A stretch of DNA of 64,000 nucleotides from Campylobacter sp. RM16192 (GCF_004803855.2 NZ_CP012552.1:1785720-1849719), one strand, 5' to 3'. Positions 17,109 through 25,210 are shown, counted from the first letter of the stretch. Notes: generated from the sequence alone by a model not told the origin. Numbers and translations: made by a program.

Positions 17109-17621
17109 TTATTTTATAGGCTTTATTAGATTTTCTCTGCCTATTTTTTTAACTTCCCAAAGTTCGCCATCAAGTTCGGTTAATATCTCTCTTGCCAATC
17201 TGTCTGTTTTGGCTCTGCCCGCTTGCTCTATTAACTCGCCTTGAGTTATGCCATTTGGGTTTTGGGCTAGGATTGATTTAAATTCTACTATTAGCTTATT
17301 TCTTGCGCTTGGCTCTCTTACGCTGTCAAAGTCTTGCGGAAATATTGCATTTACTTTTAAATCTAGGCTAAAGGCTTGATTTTGGTGTAGGTCTCTAGCC
17401 TTTTTAACTTCAAAGGCAAATATAATCTCGGTTTCCTTTTTATCGGCTGTCAAATTCCACATCACATCGCTTAAGCTCTCAATCATTTGTGAGCCCGTAA
17501 AAATGTCCTCGCCCTTTTTATTGTGAGTGTTTATCCAGCATATCGCCCCTAAGTCGGCGATTGCTCTTAATTTGGTGTAAAAATGTGAAACCTCATCATT
17601 TCTTAGTTTCACGACTTCCAC
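17109..17621 (-). pseudogene. Truncated RepA-type ATPase (C-terminal remnant)
   Basis: 170 codons that read like the C-terminal half of a RecA-fold RepA-like replication ATPase. HFYTKLRAIADLGAICWINTH parallels PFLNHLKTFRDCGATVIFLHH of the element's other ATPase, including the position of the His after the last strand, followed by an HTH-like tail. The Walker A and B parts are missing: the reading frame is closed by a TGA directly before the GTG at 17621, where it meets the 3' end of the toxin gene. It is therefore a second, decapitated copy of the replication ATPase, probably left by recombination when the toxin-antitoxin pair arrived. Confidence 0.7.
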
Positions 17622-17875
17622 TCATTGGCTTTATAAACCCCTAAAAGATAAATAACCTCATCATCTATCATATAAGGGATTATGTAGCCTTTAAATATAA
17701 GTTCTCTTTTGTTTTGGGTTATGGTTCTACCCATTAGCGGGTTTGCTTCTAATAGCTCCACTTTGTCAAGCATTTTGTTAATAAACTCAATAGCCCTATT
17801 TTTGCTATCCTTTGCGATAAAATCAAATACCGCCTTAAGTTCATCATTAAATCGTTCGGTGCGCCTAACTACCAT
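17609..17875 (-). CDS. RelE/ParE-family toxin
   Basis: 88 residues with the compact RelE/ParE pattern: N-terminal helix hairpin (RRTERFNDELKAVFDFIAKD), then NPLMGRTITQNKRELIFKGYIIPY and a C-terminal strand (EVIYLLGVYKANEW). Such toxins inhibit gyrase (ParE) or cut mRNA on the ribosome (RelE). The start overlaps the antitoxin gene by 7 bases, typical of co-translation. Its end overlaps the ATPase remnant by 13 bases. Confidence 0.88.
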   Translation of the reverse strand: MVVRRTERFNDELKAVFDFIAKDSKNRAIEFINKMLDKVELLEANPLMGRTITQNKRELIFKGYIIPYMIDDEVIYLLGVYKANEWKS

Positions 17876-18093
17876 TTGGCAACCTCATCCCTTATCCCTT
17901 TTAAAGGGTAGGTGTCAAGCTTTCCGCTTTTTATCGCCTCAATATCTGCTTCATATTCGCTAAATCTTGATTGGTATTCGGCTTCATCCGTTATACTCTC
18001 TAGCTTCTTGTTTGTAGCCTCTGCCAATGCCTTGCTTATGGCTAATATCTGGTTAATTAATGCCTCATCTGCTCTTAGTGTGATGGTTTTCAT
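17869..18093 (-). CDS. Antitoxin of the RelE/ParE-type pair
   Basis: 74 residues. The N-terminus MKTITLRADEALINQILAISK looks like a ribbon-helix-helix DNA-binding start, and the acidic C-terminal half (YEADIEAIKSGKLDTYPLKG) would wrap the toxin. It precedes the toxin with a 7-base overlap. The repeats of cluster B lie upstream and could include its operator. Confidence 0.82.
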   Translation of the reverse strand: MKTITLRADEALINQILAISKALAEATNKKLESITDEAEYQSRFSEYEADIEAIKSGKLDTYPLKGIRDEVAKW

Positions 18094-18158
18094 AATTAGC
18101 CCCTTTGTCGTTTGTCATATTCTAACCACTCCGCACTTAGAAAAATATTAGCTCTCTA

Positions 18159-18311
18159 GCGTTCAAAAATGGCGTTCATTTTGCTGCTCATTTTGTTTCT
18201 GTCACATTATCTTAGCTTCGATATTATCGTGCTTTGCTTTGCTTGTGATTGCTCATTTTAGTGTTCATTTCTTTGTATGCTATTTAGTGGTCATTATTGC
18301 GGTCATTTTTT
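18159..18311. repeat. Iterated GNTCATTTT repeats (cluster B)
   Basis: Seven related copies lie at about 18159, 18173, 18186, 18251, 18263, 18289 and 18301, with core G(T/C/G)TCATTTT, several in tandem 12-13 bases apart. They lie between the 109-residue protein gene and the antitoxin gene. They may be antitoxin or replication-protein binding sites. Confidence 0.7.
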
Positions 18312-18351
18312 AACCGCTACTCTTTAAAAAATATGTTTTTATGGTGCTTTT

Positions 18352-18681
18352 TTATTGCGGAAGGTGTTCCCTTTTTAAATATCTCTTTTTAGATGCCTTT
18401 GCTCTATCTTTTGCCATTCTGTTATCACATATCCACGTATAAGCCTCTAATGGCATTTCGTAAATTTTGCTTAGCTCGTCTTGGTATTTATCCACTTTGC
18501 AGGTTCTTAGATTATTTATGATGGTTTCGTCCGTGTAAGAGCATTTAAAGACTTTTAGGATCATAAAGGCTAACTCTGTGAGATAGTAGTCGTCTTGTCT
18601 AGCCTCCCAATTTGGATAAAACTTATCTAAGACATCATAAAGCTTGCTAAGAGGTTTTAGGTCAAGAGGGATTAGTTCCAA
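18352..18681 (-). CDS. Hypothetical protein
   Basis: 109 residues, helical, ending in a basic tail (KDRAKASKKRYLKREH). No recognised family. It lies alone between iteron clusters B and C. Confidence 0.55.
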   Translation of the reverse strand: MELIPLDLKPLSKLYDVLDKFYPNWEARQDDYYLTELAFMILKVFKCSYTDETIINNLRTCKVDKYQDELSKIYEMPLEAYTWICDNRMAKDRAKASKKRYLKREHLPQ

Positions 18682-19324
18682 TATAAGCCTTTTTGTTTTT
18701 TATGAAATTTTAGAGTGTTTTTGTATTCGCTTTTCTTGTTGTGGGGTTTTATTAATCTGACTGTTTTTTCTTTTTGCCGATAAAGTGATGAGGTAAAAGC
18801 ATTCAAAGAGTTGGGATTTGATCTAGAATCTAGCAAGACTTAACTGCTCTTTTATCGATTTCAGTTTTTTACGAGCATATTCAGTTTTTTACAGTTTTTT
18901 AAAGGTATTAAAAAACTTAAACCCCTTGATACTACGATGTTTTAACGCTGTTTTAATTTCAGTTTTTTAGTTTTTTAACGTATATAAAAAAGCCTGTAAA
19001 AAACTAAAAAATCATCCGAAAAAGAGCAAAAAAGCTAATTCGTAGAAAAATTAAAAAACTGAAAAAAAGACATAACGATAAGCCCCTAAAATACGATATT
19101 AGTTCAGTTTTTTAATAGTCGTAAAAAACTCTAAAAAACTCTAAAAAACTAAAAAACTGAAATATGGATATAAATACATATAAAAATATAAATATACATA
19201 TAAATTTATTTATCTATTTATATCATTATTTACTTTTTGTTAATGATTTTTGATTGTTTTTGTAGGTGTATTTTTTGTGTAGAATAGAGGCTTTTACCTT
19301 TTATCGGTTAAGCCTCTTTGTCGG
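18682..19324. other. Non-coding AT-rich region with iteron cluster C
   Basis: About 640 bases without ORF; holds the AGTTTTTTA repeats and one copy of the dispersed 14-mer GCCCCTAAAATACG (19082-19095). It ends in a T-rich stretch after the ATPase gene. Confidence 0.65.
18862..19170. repeat. Iteron cluster C: about 13 copies of AGTTTTTTA/TAAAAAACT
   Basis: Copies are seen near 18863, 18883, 18893, 18910, 18961, 18969, 18996, 19051, 19105, 19131, 19141, 19151 and 19158, many continuing as CAGTTTTTTA. The left copies mostly read in one direction and the right copies in the other. The cluster lies directly downstream of the RepA-type ATPase gene, the same relative place as cluster A has to the truncated ATPase, which suggests a replication origin. 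Confidence 0.85.
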
Positions 19325-20293
19325 TTACTCTTGAAACTCTACGGCTTCAATAGCTCCGTATTGTGTAGCGTCTATTTGATTGTTGCTTTTAGTAGTGGTT
19401 AGTGGTTTGTATATGCTTGCGTTTCTAAAGCCTTTTATTATGTGATATTCTTTTTCATCATACCGCTTTAAGAAGTCCCATAGGGCATTATCGCCGATGA
19501 CTGTTACGGTATCCTCTTTTGCCTGCTCCTTTATCTTTTTGGCTAGTTCGCTTTGATTTATGCCTACTCTACTATCGTTTATTGCTTGTATAGCATAATC
19601 AAGCGTATATCGCTCTTTAGCGGTCAGAGCGTGCTTATAATAATCGTCCTTTGTGGCGGTAAAAACCTCGCTATCTATGATAAATGCCGTCGGCTCGGCT
19701 CCGTTTCTTGCCTTTGTAGGCTTTAACGTTAAAATGAGTTTATTGTCGGCTTTGTCTTTGCTTGTCGATTTATTAGCCAAAAAATAAGCGGTATCAACGC
19801 TATCGATAAAGGCGGTCGCTCCTTTGTAGGCTTCGTTATTTTCGTCAGGGTCTTTGCTCTGTTTTGGTTGGTGGTGCAAAAATATAACTGTAGCCCCGCA
19901 GTCCCTGAATGTTTTTAAGTGGTTTAGAAACGGCATTACTACGTTATCGCTACCCAAATCGCCTTTTATAAAGTCTCTTATGCTGTCAATCAGTATCAAA
20001 GTGCCTTTTAGCTTGTCTTTGCCTGTGGTTTCGGCAAGTTCGGATAATACGGTGTAGCGGTTCAGGGTTTCGCCCGTGTCGCTCTCTTTAAATAGCGGTA
20101 TGTATTCAACTTTGTATCGCTCGACTATCTTATCAACTCGCCTATTTTTAAGAGTTGTGCGTCCGTTGTCGCCGTCTAAATAGATAAATCTTTGTATCTG
20201 TCCTTTTTTTAAGAGTTCTACGCCCAAAATTAAAGCTAAAAAGCTTTTACCGCTTCCGCCTGTTGCGTATATCGTTGTAATGCTTTGCTCCAT
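19325..20293 (-). CDS. RepA-type replication ATPase, C-terminal part
   Basis: 322 residues from the first ATG, with Walker A (ATGGSGKS), Walker B (GTLILIDSI) and a final HTH-like part. It belongs to the AAA_25/RepA hexameric helicase group that works with plasmid and satellite primases. Upstream of the ATG the same frame stays open back to the stop codon at 20336-20338 and encodes NFNPVWLIDDFL, which is a family-typical lead into the Walker A strand. So the ATG at 20293 is likely internal and the gene was once continuous with the next ORF. Whether a truncated or re-initiated protein works is unknown. Confidence 0.75.
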   Translation of the reverse strand: MEQSITTIYATGGSGKSFLALILGVELLKKGQIQRFIYLDGDNGRTTLKNRRVDKIVERYKVEYIPLFKESDTGETLNRYTVLSELAETTGKDKLKGTLILIDSIRDFIKGDLGSDNVVMPFLNHLKTFRDCGATVIFLHHQPKQSKDPDENNEAYKGATAFIDSVDTAYFLANKSTSKDKADNKLILTLKPTKARNGAEPTAFIIDSEVFTATKDDYYKHALTAKERYTLDYAIQAINDSRVGINQSELAKKIKEQAKEDTVTVIGDNALWDFLKRYDEKEYHIIKGFRNASIYKPLTTTKSNNQIDATQYGAIEAVEFQE

Positions 20294-20335
20294 TAAAAAG
20301 TCATCTATTAGCCAAACGGGATTAAAGTTTCTTAT

Positions 20336-20617
20336 TTAGTCTGCTGTTATAATAAATCTTGACAAAGTATCAAAGCTAATTTTTTGTTTGGCTTTTTTTA
20401 CCTCATCGCTCTTTAAAGCTTCCGCCCGGTCTTTTTGGCTTTTTTCGGTGTTCGTTTTATTCTCTATTTGCCCCGATAGTTGCGTTTCTGTCGCTGTTTG
20501 AGCGTTTATATCTCGTTCGTTTTTAGCGGGATTAAGATTGTATTCGTCGCCCGGTATGTATCTTGGTGCGTCTTTGCCAAAGTCGTCATCAAACTCTAAT
20601 AATCCGTTTCTAAGCAT
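20336..20617 (-). CDS. N-terminal part of the interrupted RepA-type ATPase
   Basis: 93 residues, hydrophilic, ending FDTLSRFIITAD before a TAA. It is in the same frame as the ATPase that follows, and FDTLSRFIITAD is where RepA-type proteins have their strand ahead of the helicase core. A single stop thus splits the gene. It follows the Toprim gene by 2 bases. Confidence 0.7.
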   Translation of the reverse strand: MLRNGLLEFDDDFGKDAPRYIPGDEYNLNPAKNERDINAQTATETQLSGQIENKTNTEKSQKDRAEALKSDEVKKAKQKISFDTLSRFIITAD

Positions 20618-20619
20618 TT

Positions 20620-21429
20620 TTATACCCTCCCTTGTCTTTCTCTTATCTCTTTAGCAAGTGCTTTTAAAATATCCTTATGGCTATGGTCCTTTGATAAATC
20701 AATAATAAAATCTCTTAGGTCATAGCCTTTGGGCTTGTCTTTAAATCGTATCTGATAAAGCTCTTTTGTAACTTCGCCTATAAAAGGATAGATAGCATTA
20801 AAGCCGTTTTGTCCTACTTCGTCATTATCTACAAAGCAGATCACGGCTTTATCCTTGAGCTTTGATAGGATTTCATCCTTTAGAGGGTTATATTCAAATT
20901 TGTTAAGCTCGTCTGCGTTTTGAAAACAGATATAAGATGAATTTAGTATCTTAAATAGTCCAGCTTCGCCCATACCCTCTGCGATAAATACCATATCATC
21001 GTTTTTGTCTATGTGATGAGGTATAAAGCTATTATTTGAGCCTGTTGCCCTTATCCATTTCTTGCCCTTAATAATCTCGCCTGCTTCATCTCTTATATGT
21101 CTAGTGGCTATGGCTTGCACTTCGCCCGTGTCGTCTTTTAGCGTTATGGATAAACTTTGATGTTTGGCGTTATATCCTAAGAAATCAAGCTTATTTAGCT
21201 TTGCACTGCAAGCCATTAGGAAGTTGCAAGGATAAAGGCTATAAAGCTCGGCCGTCTGCTCTTGTGTGGCTAAATTTTGAATATCGCAGTATCTCTTTTT
21301 AAAAGCTTCTTTTAGCTTATTAGTAAATTCGCTTAGGTTGATTATTCTATTGTCTTGTATCTGTTCGCTTGTCGTTAGCCGTGGAGCGTTTAATGCCACT
21401 CCTTTAAAACTCTCTATTGATTTCATCAC
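20620..21429 (-). CDS. Toprim-domain primase-like protein
   Basis: 269 residues. Toprim signature parts are VFIAEGMGEAG (metal-binding Glu) and VICFVDNDEVGQNG (DxD) in the second half; the first half has a DUF-type fold with CNFLMACSAKLNKL. The upstream zinc-finger-like gene overlaps it by 4 bases, so together they look like a two-piece primase (CHC2-like zinc part plus Toprim) as in satellite and plasmid replication modules. It would prime replication with the RepA-type helicase. Confidence 0.82.
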   Translation of the reverse strand: MMKSIESFKGVALNAPRLTTSEQIQDNRIINLSEFTNKLKEAFKKRYCDIQNLATQEQTAELYSLYPCNFLMACSAKLNKLDFLGYNAKHQSLSITLKDDTGEVQAIATRHIRDEAGEIIKGKKWIRATGSNNSFIPHHIDKNDDMVFIAEGMGEAGLFKILNSSYICFQNADELNKFEYNPLKDEILSKLKDKAVICFVDNDEVGQNGFNAIYPFIGEVTKELYQIRFKDKPKGYDLRDFIIDLSKDHSHKDILKALAKEIRERQGRV

Positions 21430-21692
21430 TCTACCCCTAAAGAATATTTAACTATTTGCAGGGCTTCTTGTTTCGTGTAGCCTGCAACCTCATTTAAAAA
21501 GGCGAATATGTCGCCGCCAAAGCTTCCGCCAAAGTCTTTAACGTAGCCGTTGCGATCTATACTTGCACTAGGTGTTCTTTCATCTCTTATTTTAAACTTG
21601 TAGCTTCTATCTACGCAGTAGCCGCAACTTATAATAATGCTTGCCACTACATCACGATTGATAAGAGGCTTTAAGCGTTCGTATTCACTCAT
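21426..21692 (-). CDS. Primase zinc-finger-like protein
   Basis: 88 residues. The pattern SIIISCGYCVDRSYKFKIRD, then ERTPSASIDRNGYVKDF, then GGDIFAFL resembles the CHC2 region of DnaG-type primases (P-S-A/F-S...DF...GGD) but keeps only two Cys and lacks the full CHC2 zinc ligands. It overlaps the Toprim gene (ATGA-type) and itself overlaps the preceding 50-codon gene. Confidence 0.72.
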   Translation of the reverse strand: MSEYERLKPLINRDVVASIIISCGYCVDRSYKFKIRDERTPSASIDRNGYVKDFGGSFGGDIFAFLNEVAGYTKQEALQIVKYSLGVE

Positions 21693-21841
21693 TTTTTGTC
21701 CCTCTTTTTGTCTTTCGTATCTCTCGTCTTATTAAAGTCGTCCATATAATCGCTTATCGCATTTGCGATTATGATATTTTCAAGTAGCTTAACTTTTTTG
21801 ATTAGTTCTTGCCGTTTCTTTTCTAAACTCTGTTTATTCAT
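21689..21841 (-). CDS. Hypothetical small protein, 50 residues
   Basis: ATG at 21841 overlaps the stop of the preceding gene (ATGA), and its own stop overlaps the next start in the same way. The product (starts MNKQSLEKKRQELIKKVKLL) is strongly charged and helical, ending KDKKRDKK. The two overlaps argue for a real, co-translated gene. Confidence 0.6.
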   Translation of the reverse strand: MNKQSLEKKRQELIKKVKLLENIIIANAISDYMDDFNKTRDTKDKKRDKK

Positions 21842-22071
21842 TGGATAACCCCTATAAATTTAATAGCCTTTGCCCTGTCTTTGATAAACCTCATCTTGCA
21901 TTTAGTGCCGTTAGCTCTTGTATGCCACCTACTGCCGATTATTCCTAAGCGTTCCAAAGCTACAAAATACTGATTTGAGTTACTTATGTGTGCTATGTCC
22001 GAAGCCGTAACCTCGCCTTGCTCTAGCATTATTTTTACTATTTTTTTCATATTTGTTCTAGCTGTTTTCAC
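21838..22071 (-). CDS. Winged-helix-type DNA-binding protein
   Basis: 77 residues with TNMKKIVKIMLEQGEVTASDI followed by SNSNQYFVALERLGII, a helix-turn-helix pattern like that of winged-helix regulators. It is the first of a tightly overlapping run into the primase genes, so it may regulate the replication module. Confidence 0.6.
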   Translation of the reverse strand: MKTARTNMKKIVKIMLEQGEVTASDIAHISNSNQYFVALERLGIIGSRWHTRANGTKCKMRFIKDRAKAIKFIGVIQ

Positions 22072-22167
22072 TTGTGTATCCTTTAAATAGTTATGCTTGA
22101 CTTTTAAAGGCTAGTAGATATAATTCAATTTCTGACGTTGAATTACACCCGTTTATCCTATAAGAAG

Positions 22168-22404
22168 TTAAGCGGGTTTTCTTTCCTCCGGTCTAATACC
22201 TAACTTTACTTCAAGCTGTTTTATACTTTCTGATTGCGTGCGTGTGATATGAAACAAGTCAAAAGCACAATCGATAAGCTCTTGCGGAGCTTCGCCCATA
22301 CTTTTAACCTTGTAATTATGCAAGTGCTGTTTAAAAGCCTTTAGCATAACTTCATCATTTGCGCTAAAACATTCAGGGCTTACGTTAAAGGTTAGTTTTG
22401 GCAT
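22168..22404 (-). CDS. Hypothetical protein
   Basis: 78 residues, no domain recognised; ends in a Lys/Glu/Pro-rich tail. It directly follows the AlpA-like gene (start and stop adjacent), so it is expressed with it. Confidence 0.6.
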   Translation of the reverse strand: MPKLTFNVSPECFSANDEVMLKAFKQHLHNYKVKSMGEAPQELIDCAFDLFHITRTQSESIKQLEVKLGIRPEERKPA

Positions 22405-22602
22405 TTAAGCTCCCATTCTTTGCAAGTAGTCATCTAACTCGCTTTTGTTAAAAAGTATTGTTCTATCCGATAGCCTTTTAGGCTTTGGGAATTCGTCTTT
22501 TTTAGTAAATCGCCAAAGCGTAGATATTGAGATGTTAAGATATGCTGCCGCCTCTTTTGGTGCCAAATTTGGTTTGTCAAAGCATATTTTTTTAGCTTTC
22601 AT
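22405..22602 (-). CDS. AlpA/MerR-like excisionase-type regulator
   Basis: 65 residues with PNLAPKEAAAYLNISISTLW as helix-turn-helix and KPKRLSDRTILFNKSELDDYL as wing, the standard pattern of AlpA/phage excisionase-type proteins (DUF 'helix-turn-helix domain 17' type). In P4-like islands AlpA activates integrase or acts as an excision factor; the same role is likely here. Confidence 0.85.
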   Translation of the reverse strand: MKAKKICFDKPNLAPKEAAAYLNISISTLWRFTKKDEFPKPKRLSDRTILFNKSELDDYLQRMGA

Positions 22603-22819
22603 AGTAATCCTTTATGATGTCATTTAATATTTTAAGCTAGCTGGTAAATATGAGTGAATTATGCAGGATTTTAGAATGCTAAGCAACGAAGAATATTTTT
22701 AGGCTTGTAGCATGTGTTGAGGTGTTTTTTGTAAAGTTAGTGTGTTTTTAGTGAGTTTTAAAAAAGTAAAAGCCCATTATTTAGGGCTTTATAGATAGCT
22801 AAAAATATTTTTAGGTTAT
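22603..22819. other. Intergenic gap between alpA-like and the 233-residue gene
   Basis: Contains the upstream region of the AlpA-like gene and the terminator at 22769-22790; nothing else seen. Confidence 0.5.
22769..22790 (-). terminator. Terminator after the integrase-proximal gene pair
   Basis: AAAGCCC-(8 nt)-GGGCTTT hairpin; on the minus strand it is followed by a T-rich stretch. It lies 30 bases past the stop of the 233-residue gene. Confidence 0.65.
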
Positions 22820-23521
22820 TTATGCGTTTTTGTCGTTAGGATTAAAATATTTATAAATTTTGTTCGCTAGTGTCGCTTTTTTGTTTTTATCAACTCCGAC
22901 AATTTGATACATATCGGCTTTTAATACTAGGGTGTCGGTAAATTTTGTTCTTATTGCTTGTGTGTTATTTAATAAATCGTATCGTTCTTTTTGCTCTTTA
23001 AAGGGTTTAAAATACTCGTCTGCCATTGATTTAAATTGTGTATATGTTTTTGTTAGTTCTGTGTGGTCTGCGTATCCGTCGAATTTATCAATTATCCAGT
23101 TTTCGTTATCAAAATAATCATATTGAAAATAAAAAGAGTGTTCTAAAAGTTGAATAGCTTTTAAATAGTTCTCGTATCTTATGACTATGGCGGTTTTGCT
23201 TTGCTTTGTATCTATGATGTTTTTAAAAAACTCCGCAAAGGCTGTTATTATTTCGTCTTTTGCTTCGTCTATCTGATAAAACTTCGTTAAAATTTCAAGC
23301 TCCCAAAAAATATCATAATTGCCAAATTCAGCCTCAAAGCTATCATTTACCCGATACCCTAGCATATCGTTAAAAGCGTTAATATAATCTTTTTTGTCGT
23401 GTCTATTGCCTGCTAATACCTTTTGAATGTCTGTTATAACTAACTCTATCGCCTCTTTTGTTATGTTACTTTTATTGTCTTTGTTATCTTGTGTATCTCT
23501 TGTTTCGCTTAGTTTTGCCAT
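22820..23521 (-). CDS. Hypothetical protein
   Basis: 233 residues, hydrophilic, with a low-complexity Asp/Asn/Lys start and a helical remainder rich in Tyr and Phe. It starts 2 bases after the integrase gene and ends in a terminator, so it is expressed with the integrase. I do not recognise a family. Its place between integrase and AlpA-like gene is where satellites often carry accessory genes. Confidence 0.6.
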   Translation of the reverse strand: MAKLSETRDTQDNKDNKSNITKEAIELVITDIQKVLAGNRHDKKDYINAFNDMLGYRVNDSFEAEFGNYDIFWELEILTKFYQIDEAKDEIITAFAEFFKNIIDTKQSKTAIVIRYENYLKAIQLLEHSFYFQYDYFDNENWIIDKFDGYADHTELTKTYTQFKSMADEYFKPFKEQKERYDLLNNTQAIRTKFTDTLVLKADMYQIVGVDKNKKATLANKIYKYFNPNDKNA

Positions 23522-23523
23522 AT

Positions 23524-24747
23524 TTACCCCTTTGCCTCATCTAAATAATTACTCCACCATTGCATAAGCTTAGCCCTATCCTCTAGCCTTTGGCTTCTGT
23601 CATAAATTGCCTTAACCGTGTTGCGCTCTCTATGGTCTAAACATAGCTCTATTACTTCGCTGTCTAGCCCGTGAGCCTTGATATTTTCATTTAATAGCGT
23701 GCTGGCTGTCGTTCGTAAGCCGTGAAATACCATATCATCACCAAAACCTAAACGTTTAATTGCATAATTGAGCGTGTTTTCGCTTAAAGGCTTGGTGTTT
23801 GTTACATCGCTCGGAAAAACATACTCACTTTTTAAGCCCAAAAGCTCTTTTTGAGTATGCAAAATCTTTTTTACTTGCTTACTTATCGGCATAATAAATT
23901 CATTTCTTAACTTCATCTCTTTAGCCGGGAATATGATGAGGTCTTTATCAAAATCCACATACTGCCATTTAAGCCTTCTAACATTTGCACTGCGTAAAAA
24001 TGTATGAATGCCGAATATTAAAGCCTGCTTTGTGCTGTTTGAGCCTTGATAATCATCAAAAGCTTTTAAAAGCTCTTTTAGCTTGTCCGTATCTGTAATA
24101 GCTTTGAAATTATTTGTCTTTGATAGTTTAAAAGTATCGGCAAATATGATATTTCTTGCGGGGTTATTATCTATGTAGCCTTTACTCACTGCATAATCCA
24201 TAATTTTACGCATAAGGTAAAAAGCTCGCTTTGACGTATCGTGGCTTAAGCCCCTTTTAGCTTCTTTGTCTTGTATTTTTTCTATCGCATTTGATAGGTC
24301 TAGTCGTGTGAGTGTCTTGATATTCTTATCCTTTAATAGCGGATAGAGATGATTATTAATGCGCCCTATCTGTTTATCAAAGCTTGTCAGCTCCTTGCTT
24401 TGCTCTTTTTTTATCCATTGTTCGGCTAGGTCTTTAAATGTGATAGCTTGATTTTTTTCAGGGTTTATATCCTCGCCTCGCTCTCTCATGGTGGTTAGCT
24501 CGTTCGCTTTGGTTCTTGCTTCGGCTAGGCTTATGCTTGGATATTTTCCGATAGAGATTTGATTTGTTTTGCGTCTTGGGTCGCCATTGTCTGCATAACG
24601 ATAATAAAAAGTCTTAGTTACGCCTTTTTTGGTTTGATTTGCATATACATATAAGTAAGGAGTTGAAATATCTTTTATCCACTCTCTATTTTTATCATTG
24701 GGTAATTTGTAGTGCTTTAGCTCTATTTCTTTCGTAAATACTGCCAT
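23524..24747 (-). CDS. Tyrosine site-specific integrase
   Basis: About 407 residues from the ATG at 24747 (MAVFTKEIELKHYKLPNDKN), which has AAGG upstream; an in-frame extension to 24804 is less likely. The N-terminal DUF4102/Arm-type domain holds ISIGKYPSISLAEARTKANE. The catalytic residues are visible as the first Arg in TFLRSANVRRLKW, HGLR, the His in CLDHRERN and the Tyr in AIYDRS. It is P4-integrase-like. It lies 180 bases from the 3' end of tRNA-Ala, its probable target. Confidence 0.95.
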   Translation of the reverse strand: MAVFTKEIELKHYKLPNDKNREWIKDISTPYLYVYANQTKKGVTKTFYYRYADNGDPRRKTNQISIGKYPSISLAEARTKANELTTMRERGEDINPEKNQAITFKDLAEQWIKKEQSKELTSFDKQIGRINNHLYPLLKDKNIKTLTRLDLSNAIEKIQDKEAKRGLSHDTSKRAFYLMRKIMDYAVSKGYIDNNPARNIIFADTFKLSKTNNFKAITDTDKLKELLKAFDDYQGSNSTKQALIFGIHTFLRSANVRRLKWQYVDFDKDLIIFPAKEMKLRNEFIMPISKQVKKILHTQKELLGLKSEYVFPSDVTNTKPLSENTLNYAIKRLGFGDDMVFHGLRTTASTLLNENIKAHGLDSEVIELCLDHRERNTVKAIYDRSQRLEDRAKLMQWWSNYLDEAKG

Positions 24748-24925
24748 ATCGTGCCTTGCTATTCTGAGTATGTAAAATTGAGCGAGCATATTTTGCATAC
24801 TCATTTACATACTCAAAACATTGAAATTGAGTGAAATTGAATGATAACGTATGATTGCTTAAACTATCTCAAAACCCCGTATTTTAGGGGCTTTTTGAAG
24901 CTTTATGATAACGAGTAAAAATGAT

Positions 24926-24943
24926 AAATGGTGGAGTTAAGCG
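24926..24943. repeat. attR-like end within tRNA-Ala
   Basis: Second copy of the 18-mer found at 11434-11451. It covers the tRNA 3' end and restores an intact tRNA after integration. Confidence 0.9.
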
Positions 24944-25004
24944 GGATCGAACCGCCGACCTCTTGAATGCCATTCAAGTGCTCTCCCAGCTGAGCTATAA
25001 CCCC
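24929..25004 (-). tRNA. tRNA-Ala(GGC)
   Basis: Cloverleaf of 76 bases starting GGGGTTATAGCTCAGC; anticodon GGC in loop ATGGCAT between CTTGA and TCAAG; T loop TTCGATC; encoded CCA. It is the attachment site of the element. Confidence 0.97.
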
Positions 25005-25115
25005 AAAAGTATTTGAAGATTATATACATATTTCACTTACAATAAATTTAATTTTTTAACAAAATAAAATATTTTTTTAAGCAAAAATGAGCTAAAATCA
25101 CAATTTTAAATAAAT

Positions 25116-25190
25116 GCGGGAATAGCTCAGGGGCAGAGCACAACCTTGCCAAGGTTGGGGTCGCGAGTTCGAATCTCGTTTCCCGCTCCA
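25116..25190 (+). tRNA. tRNA-Gly(GCC)
   Basis: 75 bases from GCGGGAATAGCTCAG to the encoded CCA; anticodon loop TTGCCAA with anticodon GCC; T loop TTCGAAT. Confidence 0.97.
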
Positions 25191-25210
25191 TCAGTTTTTT
25201 AAAAATTTAT

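Larger units (their letters stand above)
11434..24943. mobile_element. tRNA-Ala integrative element, about 13.5 kb, satellite-like
   Basis: Bounded by the 18-bp repeat. The integrase gene lies next to the tRNA end and reads away from it. In order from the tRNA: integrase, unknown gene, AlpA-like regulator, small genes, zinc-finger-like and Toprim primase parts, RepA-type ATPase, iterons, toxin-antitoxin pair, truncated ATPase, iterons, HEPN protein, structured intergenic region, repressor-like gene, small genes, Fic. I see no capsid, terminase, relaxase or type IV secretion gene. A replication module plus integrase without structural genes resembles P4/PICI-type satellites or replicative islands; mobility is not demonstrated. 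Confidence 0.85.

Noticed and set aside
17709..18151. Plus-strand frames over the toxin-antitoxin pair
   Set aside because: Shadows of the minus-strand pair; hydrophobic Ser-rich sequence typical of antisense frames.
23818..23840. 12-nt match (AAAAACATACTC) between a CRISPR spacer and the integrase gene
   Set aside because: Match too short in AT-rich DNA; flanking bases disagree.
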